Made by a program: the position numbers and the translations under genes
Assembly: GCA_964647785.1 (NCBI GenBank)
Contig: CAZYJD010000002.1
Span: 1 to 64,000 of the forward strand
Source: CAZYJD01 sp964647785
Lineage (GTDB): Bacteria; Bacteroidota; Bacteroidia; NS11-12g; UBA9320
Direction: 5' to 3'
Length of the DNA: 64,000 bases
Notes under the pieces: model-generated
Seen by the model: only the letters and a program-made list of their open reading frames with translations
Databases searched by the model: none
Told to the model about the DNA's origin: nothing
Shown: positions 53,617-61,255 of the stretch, piece by piece
Layout: every line of letters begins with the position of its first letter
Position numbering within the stretch: position 1 is the first letter of the stretch

Positions 53617-56027
53617 AGAAACTGATCTACATATCGATATTGCTTTTCAGCACCTTCTTGATCAAGGCACAAGGCGTTCACAAGGCAGGCTTTTTAGATA
53701 TGCAGGGTGATTTATATGCCTTGAGCACCATTGCAAATGCAAGTGTACTTCAAGTCGGCGATACATCTTTATGCCTCTATAACTGGCAATCCGTAGAGTG
53801 GGAGAAGAAAAGTGAAGTTGATTATGTCACATTGGACCTTGTGCCCGGTAGCTTTCAATATGTGGCCGATGTGACTTATAAAGAAGATATTTACTTATTG
53901 GCCAAAGGTGTTTCCATCAGTCAGGGTACTGAGCACTATCAACTTTTTAGAATTTCTGAGGAGAAATGGTTTAGGGTGAGTCCAGCGCAGCTCGAGAGTG
54001 CGCAGAGCATTAACGATCTTGTGGTGCACGATGAAGACCTTATTTTGTTCGGTGTTTTTTCTGAAGGTTTGATGATCAGAAATATGCTTCAGTTTTCCGG
54101 CGGAGTATGGAATTTTACAGGGGCAATTTTAACAAGAAGCATAGCCTCTGATACCATCATGGATGTTCAAAGCTTCAATGGAGTCTTATTTGCCTGCGGT
54201 ATTTTTACCATAGACGGAAAGCGTTACACGGTGGCTTATCTCACCAATGGGGATTGGAAGCCAATGGACTATCCACCCTTCATTGATTATAGTTTGAATT
54301 TTGAGGTATATCGCGATAAGCTTGTCTTGTTTGGAGGTGATCCGGAAGAGAAAGAGCGTTTTCATTATTGGGATGGCAAGCAATGGACGAATATCTCACA
54401 AGGAATGAAAGATGTTCAAGTAGAGCGTTTGAGCGATTTATTTGCATACAAGGATGAGCTGTATGCAATGGGTCTCTTCAAAAGAAATGGTGAACAGTAT
54501 AGTTTATTCAAATTTGACGGCCAAAGCTGGCAGCCCGTTTTGTTAGGAAATGCATTCTTTCAGAGCGTCTCGGTTACGGATGATGGCGTGTTAATGACCA
54601 TGGAGGATGAGCAATTCATGGGCTACCATTTCAGGAAAAGAATGTTCATTCGTTCAGGTTTTCACTATTGGTATGCAGGTTATTACCTGGATAAGGATAA
54701 CAATTGTATCTACAATGCTGGGGTCGATGCGCCATATATCTCCGCATCGGAGTCAGTAAAAGCAAGTGGTATGAGATTTTTCGCAGATCAAGATGGTGAA
54801 TTGGCAATTCCACTGAGCAATGGTGAATTGTCTGTACAAACGGATTTACCGCGTTTTTACCGATTGGCTTGTGATCTTAAATCAGATAGAAAAATAAGGT
54901 TCGATTCGCTGGGAATTTTTGAGCCCAAAAGAGCCGTATATGTTTATGAAAGCCGACCACAGGCAGAGATATTATTGCGCCCTAATTTGAGTTGGAACAT
55001 ACAGTCTGCTTCAGAAAATGAGTTCATCCTCTGTGTGAAAAATAGTGGAAGTGCCATCCTAAAATTAGCAAAGCTATCTGTAAGTTTTTCTTCTCAGTTC
55101 GATGGGTTCTGGTCAGAGTGGCCCCCTAACACGCTAACAGACAGCAGTGCATCATGGCTGATAGAAAATTTACTCCCCAATGAGGAACGCTGCTTCAGCA
55201 TCCGGCTTCGTTTGGATGGAGGTTTGGTGGAAGGTGAACGACTTAAAATAGGAGCTGATATCGATAGCGATGAACTCGACTGGCAAGATAACTGGGGTAA
55301 AAAAGATGAACTTGAACTGGGCGAAGGCGAAGTGCCTGAAAAACCCGTTTATAAATTATCTGCCCAGAATGAAATCTTGAGTTCGAGCACCAATAGTTTA
55401 GACTACAAGCTCGGTTTTCAAAATGAAACAGGTGGACTGGTAACCCGACTGCGTTTTGTTGACACCCTTGATGAGGCGATTAGAATAGATCCACGAGGCA
55501 TTCATTACATCAGCAGCCATCCCGTGAGTCTAAGCCCGTCGTATTACATCGATCAAAATGGCAAATACCGCTACATCCTGAATTGGACCATGAACGATCT
55601 GGAATTGTTGGATAAGAGTATCGATGCCAATCAAGCCAGAGCATTTGTTGATTTTAGGGTGTATTTGAGACATGAAGATGAAAAACAGTGGGAGGTATGC
55701 AATCAAGCCAGTGTTTTTGTTAATCAATTGGAACCTACCAAAACCAATGTGGTTTGCAATAGTTACAGCGATAAATTAACCATAGGGGTCTTGCCTCCTG
55801 AAAAAAGGCACTTAATGATCTATCCACAACCTGCAAATGGAAAAATCACCGTAGAAGGAAAGTTGTATCACCCGGTTGAGTTCTCTGTATTTGATATTCA
55901 AGGCAGAGAAATTGGTGCATACCATCTAGATACCGAACAAAATCAAAAGATGACAATACATCTTGCTCCCGGCACTTATATTCTGCGCACCTGTCATGGG
56001 GAAACACATAAGCTTCTGATTTACTAA
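53613..56027 (+). CDS. T9SS type A cargo protein with propeller-like N-terminus, in the ECF sigma operon
   Basis: 804 residues. It starts at a TTG at 53613 that overlaps the previous stop (TTGA) and gives a perfect signal peptide (MKKLIYISILLFSTFLIKAQ); no ATG is available. Residues 25-340 repeat a motif of about 45 residues around GxW (LFKFDGQSWQPV, RFHYWDGKQWTNI, LQFSGGVWNFTG), as in a beta-propeller. Then come beta-sandwich and DUF11-like modules (about 430-710, FQNETGGLVTRLRFVDTLD, QASVFVNQLEPTKTNVV) and a type A sorting domain (MIYPQPANGKITVEG, APGTYILRT). It may be the target or the signal of the linked sigma/anti-sigma pair. Confidence 0.88.
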   Translation: MKKLIYISILLFSTFLIKAQGVHKAGFLDMQGDLYALSTIANASVLQVGDTSLCLYNWQSVEWEKKSEVDYVTLDLVPGSFQYVADVTYKEDIYLLAKGVSISQGTEHYQLFRISEEKWFRVSPAQLESAQSINDLVVHDEDLILFGVFSEGLMIRNMLQFSGGVWNFTGAILTRSIASDTIMDVQSFNGVLFACGIFTIDGKRYTVAYLTNGDWKPMDYPPFIDYSLNFEVYRDKLVLFGGDPEEKERFHYWDGKQWTNISQGMKDVQVERLSDLFAYKDELYAMGLFKRNGEQYSLFKFDGQSWQPVLLGNAFFQSVSVTDDGVLMTMEDEQFMGYHFRKRMFIRSGFHYWYAGYYLDKDNNCIYNAGVDAPYISASESVKASGMRFFADQDGELAIPLSNGELSVQTDLPRFYRLACDLKSDRKIRFDSLGIFEPKRAVYVYESRPQAEILLRPNLSWNIQSASENEFILCVKNSGSAILKLAKLSVSFSSQFDGFWSEWPPNTLTDSSASWLIENLLPNEERCFSIRLRLDGGLVEGERLKIGADIDSDELDWQDNWGKKDELELGEGEVPEKPVYKLSAQNEILSSSTNSLDYKLGFQNETGGLVTRLRFVDTLDEAIRIDPRGIHYISSHPVSLSPSYYIDQNGKYRYILNWTMNDLELLDKSIDANQARAFVDFRVYLRHEDEKQWEVCNQASVFVNQLEPTKTNVVCNSYSDKLTIGVLPPEKRHLMIYPQPANGKITVEGKLYHPVEFSVFDIQGREIGAYHLDTEQNQKMTIHLAPGTYILRTCHGETHKLLIY

Positions 56028-56039
56028 TTAAACTTCATT

Positions 56040-56720
56040 CTATTCCGTAAAAGCGAGTGAAATAAGTCCAATTGACCCAGGGTTCACTTTTGCCAGCTGC
56101 ATCCAGCATGCTTCCATGGTTGCACCAGTTGTAAACACATCGTCCAACAGCAGTATATGGGTGTTCTCCAGTTGGGAATGATCCCTTAGGGAAAAGCTCT
56201 GGGATACATTCTCCCATCGGTCTATGCGGTTTTTTTGCGTTTGAGAAGGGCCGTAGTTCACCCTTAATAAGGAAGAATCGTTGAGTTTAATGCCGGTTTT
56301 TTCTGAAAAACCTTTGGCAATGAGTGCACTTTGATTAAAACCCCTGATGGCTTTTTTTCTAGGATGTAAGGGAACAGGAATTACCCAATCAAAAGTAATA
56401 TGACCATAAAGTTGATTGAACAACACGCCCATCATATTACCCATATGCAATGCAAGGTTTTTTTCTTGTAGGTATTTGATTTGATGAAGAATACTTTGCG
56501 TTGGATTATCTTTTCGGTATACGAGATATGACCAAACCAAGTCAGCTGGAATTCGCCCGAGAATGGCAGATCTCATCGGGTGATTTTCGGTTGTTTGCAA
56601 CTCATATCGAGGCAACTCCTTTTCACAAGTAAGACAAAAATATGCCTCCTCCCGGTGAAGGGGGCATTTACACAACAAGCAGTTACGAGGGTATATCAAC
56701 TGCAACAGTCCGTTGAGCAT
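56040..56720 (-). CDS. comF: ComF-family phosphoribosyltransferase-like protein
   Basis: 226 residues from the ATG at 56720 (MLNGLLQLIYPRNC), the usual ComF start; ATGs at 56738 and 56861 only lengthen the N-terminus. A four-cysteine zinc ribbon (CLLCKCPLHREEAYFCLTCE) is followed by a phosphoribosyltransferase fold with the PRPP loop LLLDDVFTTGAT and the family motif VPVPLHPRKKAIRGFNQS. ComF proteins help imported single-stranded DNA during natural transformation. It is divergent from thiL and convergent with the T9SS gene. Confidence 0.93.
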   Translation of the reverse strand: MLNGLLQLIYPRNCLLCKCPLHREEAYFCLTCEKELPRYELQTTENHPMRSAILGRIPADLVWSYLVYRKDNPTQSILHQIKYLQEKNLALHMGNMMGVLFNQLYGHITFDWVIPVPLHPRKKAIRGFNQSALIAKGFSEKTGIKLNDSSLLRVNYGPSQTQKNRIDRWENVSQSFSLRDHSQLENTHILLLDDVFTTGATMEACWMQLAKVNPGSIGLISLAFTE

Positions 56721-56752
56721 GTCCTTTGCTCGGTACATGCTACCAATATATG

Positions 56753-56760
56753 TACTTTTG
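56753..56760 (+). promoter_or_regulatory. -7 promoter element of thiL (TACTTTTG)
   Basis: A perfect TAnnTTTG match ending 16 bases before the ATG at 56777. The nearest TTG upstream is 24 bases away, so only the -7 part is convincing. It favours 56777 over the upstream ATG at 56768 as the start. Confidence 0.45.
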
Positions 56761-56776
56761 CCATCACATGGCAGAA

Positions 56777-57814
56777 ATGTTTGAAAATGAAAGTAAACCG
56801 AATCTCGATCAGCTTGGCGAGTTTGGTTTGATTGATCACCTTTTGAGTAACAACGCAACAAGGCGAAAAGAAACGGTGCTTTCTACGGGTGATGATGCTT
56901 GTTTAATTGATGCCGTTGAGGGGCGATATCAAGTAATTAGCACGGATATGCTGGTAGAAGGGGTGCACTTCGATTTAATGTACACGCCACTGGCACATTT
57001 AGGATACAAAGCTGTTGTGGTGAATCTGTCAGATATCTGTGCAATGAATGCAAGGCCTGAACAGGTTTTGGTAAGCATAGCCCTTTCCAGCAAGTTTACC
57101 TTGGACGCAGTTGAAGAGCTTTACAAAGGAATTTACCTTGCCTGCGAGAAATATGAAATAGACCTGGTTGGCGGAGATACCAGCAGCAGCCAGAAAGGCC
57201 TAATCATTGGTGTAACGGCCATTGGAAGTGTTGAAAAGGGGAGGGAAGTAAAGCGATCAGGTGCCAAATCCGGCGATTTACTTTGTGTAACGGGTGACCT
57301 TGGTGGAGCTTACATGGGGCTTCAACTTCTTGAAAGAGAGAAAAGGGTGTTCATTGAAAATCCGGCAATGCAACCTGAACTGGATGGATTTGATTACATT
57401 CTTCAACGTCAATTGAAGCCGGAAGCTCGGGTGGATGCCATTGAGTTTTTTCTGAAGCATAATATTTTGCCCTCATCGATGATTGATGTTTCAGATGGAT
57501 TGAGCAGTGAAGTCTTGCATTTGAGCAAGCAATCAGAGGTAGGCTTTAAAATTTATGAGGAGAAACTACCTATAGACCATCAAACAACAAACTTGGCCTT
57601 GGAATTCAATATAGATCCCAACACCGCTGTTCTCAATGGCGGCGAGGACTATGAATTGCTGTTTACCCTTCCACAGTCTGATTTTGACCACATAAAAAAC
57701 AGCCCGGATATCTCAGTTATCGGCTATGCGGTTGAAAAACATGAAGGCAATACACTCATTACTAAATCAGGAGGAGCATATGATCTCAAAGCCCAGGGTT
57801 GGAAAAGTTTTTAG
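56777..57814 (+). CDS. thiL: Thiamine-monophosphate kinase
   Basis: 345 residues. It phosphorylates thiamine monophosphate to the diphosphate with ATP, the last step of cofactor synthesis. Motifs are LGEFGLIDHLL at the N-terminus, STGDDACLID, VNLSDICAMNARPEQ, DLVGGDTSSS, DVSDGLSSEVLHL and NGGEDYELLFTL. The start at 56777 (MFENESKPNLDQLGEFG) fits the family. Its last 35 bases overlap the TonB receptor gene, which has its own Shine-Dalgarno sequence. Thiamine diphosphate is the cofactor of MenD and the 2-oxoglutarate dehydrogenase complex. Confidence 0.95.
   Translation: MFENESKPNLDQLGEFGLIDHLLSNNATRRKETVLSTGDDACLIDAVEGRYQVISTDMLVEGVHFDLMYTPLAHLGYKAVVVNLSDICAMNARPEQVLVSIALSSKFTLDAVEELYKGIYLACEKYEIDLVGGDTSSSQKGLIIGVTAIGSVEKGREVKRSGAKSGDLLCVTGDLGGAYMGLQLLEREKRVFIENPAMQPELDGFDYILQRQLKPEARVDAIEFFLKHNILPSSMIDVSDGLSSEVLHLSKQSEVGFKIYEEKLPIDHQTTNLALEFNIDPNTAVLNGGEDYELLFTLPQSDFDHIKNSPDISVIGYAVEKHEGNTLITKSGGAYDLKAQGWKSF
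57769..57774 (+). promoter_or_regulatory. Shine-Dalgarno sequence AGGAGG before the TonB receptor start
   Basis: A perfect AGGAGG, 5 bases before the ATG at 57780 and inside the thiL coding region. Strong Shine-Dalgarno sites are rare in this window, as in Bacteroidota generally. It decides the start of the receptor gene. Confidence 0.7.
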
Positions 57815-59750
57815 TTGCCTCTTCCTAATCATCAGTAGCTTTTTTGCTCATTCACAATCTGTTCAACTGAAGGAGGCTCAAGTACACAGTTTGCGCATGA
57901 GCGGAGGAGAACGCCTTGCGGGTCAACCGGTAGAACTGATCAGCTTTGAGGAAATTCAGCAAATGAATGTTCGAAGCATCGATGAGTTGTTGAGGTATTT
58001 GCCTTTAATGGATGTTCAGAGCAGAGGCATGTTCGGCTCGCAAAGTGATTTAAGTCTCAGGGGTAGTTCATTCAATCAGGTATTGGTTTTAATAGACGGG
58101 ATGCGAAGTGGAGACCCATTGACAGGGCATTTTGCATCCTATTTGCCGGTAAGCATTGCTGAGATAGAGCGGATTGAAGTTTTACGAGGCCCTGCTGCTG
58201 CCATTTACGGAGCCGATGCTGTTGGTGGAGTGATTCACATCATCACCAAAACGAACCCCCTTGTTTCCATAAGAAATAATTCAGAAGAGGTTTTAAAGGG
58301 CACCTTCGGAAGCTTTGGTTTTAGAGGAATGGAAGGGGGAATCTATGGTAGAATAAGTACAAGAGAAGATGCCATTTGGCAGCAAAACGGAGGGATGCAA
58401 TGGAATCAGGCAATTGGCCCTCCAAACTCTGATACAAGCCATTCCGGCTTCAATCATATTACGGGTTCATATGCATTGGGCTATCAATCTCCCGGTGGAA
58501 AATACCGTATGCAAACCCGCTATGGATGGGATGCCCGTGCATTTGATGCCAGAAACTTCTACACCCTCAGCAGATCTGATCAAGGTATTGAGGAGGTGGA
58601 GCGATGGATGCTGCAGCATAAGAGTGTGCTCAACCCTACCGGTCCAAACCCTTTGGAGTTGTCTTTAAACTTGGTAAGAGGCTCTGATAGCTTTTTATTC
58701 AGTCCTGCCTCACGAGCCAATGTGCACCAAACCAGTTACGCATCGGTTCAATTGATTCAACGCATGCGCATATCAGAGATGCACGAATTTTTATACGGAC
58801 TCATGTTTGATGATCGTCGCATTGAAAGCAACGACAGAGGCAATCGAGTCAATCAAAGATGGAGTGGTTACTTCACCGGACAGTTCGTCAAGAATCATTT
58901 GCGGTTGAATTACGGGCTGAGAACAGAATGGGATGATCATTACAAATTCGAACCATTGCCACAGTTCTCTGCCCTCTATCACAAAAAGAGGATGGTTTAC
59001 CGCATGATGGCATCGAGAGGCATACGAGGGGCCGATTTTACAGAGCGCTATTACAACACCTCGTTACCGACCAACCTTCTGCCGGGAAGAAACCTGGGTA
59101 ACCCTGCCCTTCGAGCAGAGCGATTTTGGAATTTCGAAGGCGGGTTGAGATGGGCCAAAGGAAATTTACAAACAGAAGTGAATGTGTTTTATCGTTTGGG
59201 GAATGACCTGATAGATTATCGCATGGTAAATGGGGCGGCTATTTTGCAGCAGTTTATTCCTCAAACCACCTTGGATGAACAAGCGTCATATCTTTGGGCT
59301 GATAACATCAGAAGGTTGGACGTATACGGCCTGGAGTTCAGTGGTAATTATCACAAGAAATGGCGCAATTTGAGAACACTAGATGTCCGTTGGGGCTATG
59401 GTTATAATGGTTTGCAATACGAAAGGAGTGGATTTTCAAAATATATCTCTGGTACCACCAGGCATTTGTTGAACGGCAGCATTCGGTATACCCAAAGAGG
59501 AATATCTGTGCTGTCTCAGGGGCTATTAAAAGACCGATATGCCATTGACTTACCGGTGGCTGGTTTTCAATACGATAAAACGTATTTCCAGTGGAATCTG
59601 AAGTTCTCTGTGAATCCATCGTCAGATATGAGTATATTCATGGAGCTAAATAATGTTTTAGACCGGGTGGTCTCTGATATTTATGGCGCAGTGCTTCCCG
59701 GCAGATGGGTGATGGCAGGAATTCATTACGGTTTAGATAATTATCGCTAA
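57780..59750 (+). CDS. TonB-dependent receptor (BtuB/CirA-like)
   Basis: 656 residues from the ATG at 57780, which gives a signal peptide ending FFAHSQ. The plug shows KEAQVHSLR, IDELLRYLPLMDVQSRGM, DLSLRGSSFNQVLVLIDGMRSGDP and IERIEVLRGPAAAIYGADAVGGVIHIIT. The rest is a 22-strand-type barrel ending at WVMAGIHYGLDNYR. The lack of an N-terminal carboxypeptidase-like domain sets it apart from the receptor at 1-1385 and from SusC types. It overlaps the thiL gene by 35 bases and is followed 4 bases later by an FAD oxidoreductase. The substrate is unknown; a link with thiamine is possible only by position. Confidence 0.92.
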   Translation: MISKPRVGKVFSCLFLIISSFFAHSQSVQLKEAQVHSLRMSGGERLAGQPVELISFEEIQQMNVRSIDELLRYLPLMDVQSRGMFGSQSDLSLRGSSFNQVLVLIDGMRSGDPLTGHFASYLPVSIAEIERIEVLRGPAAAIYGADAVGGVIHIITKTNPLVSIRNNSEEVLKGTFGSFGFRGMEGGIYGRISTREDAIWQQNGGMQWNQAIGPPNSDTSHSGFNHITGSYALGYQSPGGKYRMQTRYGWDARAFDARNFYTLSRSDQGIEEVERWMLQHKSVLNPTGPNPLELSLNLVRGSDSFLFSPASRANVHQTSYASVQLIQRMRISEMHEFLYGLMFDDRRIESNDRGNRVNQRWSGYFTGQFVKNHLRLNYGLRTEWDDHYKFEPLPQFSALYHKKRMVYRMMASRGIRGADFTERYYNTSLPTNLLPGRNLGNPALRAERFWNFEGGLRWAKGNLQTEVNVFYRLGNDLIDYRMVNGAAILQQFIPQTTLDEQASYLWADNIRRLDVYGLEFSGNYHKKWRNLRTLDVRWGYGYNGLQYERSGFSKYISGTTRHLLNGSIRYTQRGISVLSQGLLKDRYAIDLPVAGFQYDKTYFQWNLKFSVNPSSDMSIFMELNNVLDRVVSDIYGAVLPGRWVMAGIHYGLDNYR

Positions 59751-59754
59751 AAAT

Positions 59755-61161
59755 TTGACCATTAAAAAAAAGTATCAATACCTAATCATTGGCAGTGGGC
59801 CAACCGGGCTGGGCGCTGCCCATCGACTCAAAGAGCTCGGTATTACCGATTTTCTTGTGCTGGAGAAAGAAAACAAAATCGGGGGACTTGCAACGAGTTT
59901 TGTGGATGAGAAAGGCTTTACATGGGATGTTGGCGGCCATGTTCAATTCTCGCATTACCAATATTTTGATGACTTGATGATCAAAGCTCTTGGGGCTGAG
60001 GGCTGGTTAGAGCATGAACGGGAAAGTTGGGTTTGGATGAATAACAGGTTTGTACCTTACCCATTCCAAAACAATATACGTCATCTTCCCAAAGACGTGA
60101 TGTGGGATTGTCTTCAAGGCATCATTCAGGCGCATACGGATAAAGGTGGGAGCCCGGAGCACTTTGCCGACTGGATAAGGGCAACCTTCGGTGAGGGCAT
60201 TGCACGTCATTTCATGTTGCCTTACAATTTCAAGGTATGGGCCTATCCGCCAGAACAAATGTCTTATGAGTGGATCGGTGAAAGGGTGGCGGTGACGGAT
60301 CTTGAAAGGGTAAGTCGAAATATCATATTTGAACAGGATGATGTTTCCTGGGGTCCCAATAATACGTTTCGTTTTCCTTTGAAAGGGGGCACCGGAGCCA
60401 TCTGGGATGCCGTAGGTCGGAACTTAATTGGAATGGAGCATATTCGCCTGCAAGCACAAGTGAAGTCGATAGACTCAAAAATGAAGAAGGTATTGTTGTT
60501 GAATGATGAGGAGATTGAATATGAACACCTCCTTAGCACCATGCCACTTGATTTGTTGGTGAAGGTAACATCTGAAGCAACTGAGCAGGAGCATGAAAAG
60601 GCGTCATTTCTGAAATACAGCCATACCAATATCGTTGGAATTGGCTTGAGCGGTCAGCCGCCGGAACATTTAAAGACCAAATGTTGGATGTACTTCCCAG
60701 AATCGCACAGCCCGTATTACAGGGTTACCGTATTTTCCAATTATAGCCCGAACAATGTTCCATTGCCCGGAAAGCAATGGAGCCTGATGACCGAAACCAG
60801 TGAATCTGAGTATAAAAAAGTTGATCAGGAGAATTTGGTGAGGCACACCATAGAAGCACTCAAGCAGGATCAATTGATTTCAGCGAATGATGATATTCTC
60901 TCTGTATTTAAAGTCCGTTTTCATCACGGATATCCAACACCTACCCTCAAAAGAAATGAAGCATTGTCCCATTTATTGCCGTGGTTTGAAAAACACGACA
61001 TGTACAGCAGAGGGCGTTTCGGGGCTTGGAAATACGAAGTTAGCAACCAGGATCACAGCCTAATGCAAGGCGTGGAGTGGGTGAACAGAATGGTGCTTGG
61101 CGTTCCGGAATTGAGTTTGCCATTTCCGGCAGTTGCCAATTCCATGTGGGGGAAGAAATAA
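59755..61161 (+). CDS. FAD-dependent amine oxidase/UDP-galactopyranose mutase-like oxidoreductase
   Basis: 468 residues with a TTG start at 59755, four bases after the receptor stop; no ATG fits because the FAD-binding Rossmann motif lies at residues 9-20 (YLIIGSGPTGLGAAHRL). Other features are EKENKIGGLATSF, the GGHVQFSHY loop, FMLPYNFKVWAYPPEQ and the C-terminal GRFGAWKYEVSNQDHSLMQGV, which fit the flavoprotein family of UDP-galactopyranose mutase, protoporphyrinogen oxidase and phytoene desaturase. The exact reaction cannot be stated. No signal peptide. It is on the same strand as the receptor and probably co-transcribed. Confidence 0.85.
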   Translation: MTIKKKYQYLIIGSGPTGLGAAHRLKELGITDFLVLEKENKIGGLATSFVDEKGFTWDVGGHVQFSHYQYFDDLMIKALGAEGWLEHERESWVWMNNRFVPYPFQNNIRHLPKDVMWDCLQGIIQAHTDKGGSPEHFADWIRATFGEGIARHFMLPYNFKVWAYPPEQMSYEWIGERVAVTDLERVSRNIIFEQDDVSWGPNNTFRFPLKGGTGAIWDAVGRNLIGMEHIRLQAQVKSIDSKMKKVLLLNDEEIEYEHLLSTMPLDLLVKVTSEATEQEHEKASFLKYSHTNIVGIGLSGQPPEHLKTKCWMYFPESHSPYYRVTVFSNYSPNNVPLPGKQWSLMTETSESEYKKVDQENLVRHTIEALKQDQLISANDDILSVFKVRFHHGYPTPTLKRNEALSHLLPWFEKHDMYSRGRFGAWKYEVSNQDHSLMQGVEWVNRMVLGVPELSLPFPAVANSMWGKK

Positions 61162-61255
61162 CTGATCATTGTAAATTTATATTGAAGAAGACAAACTCAA
61201 GTCGGATTCATACGTTCGTATTAAGAGAATTCGTATCTTGCTTTTTAATAATTTC

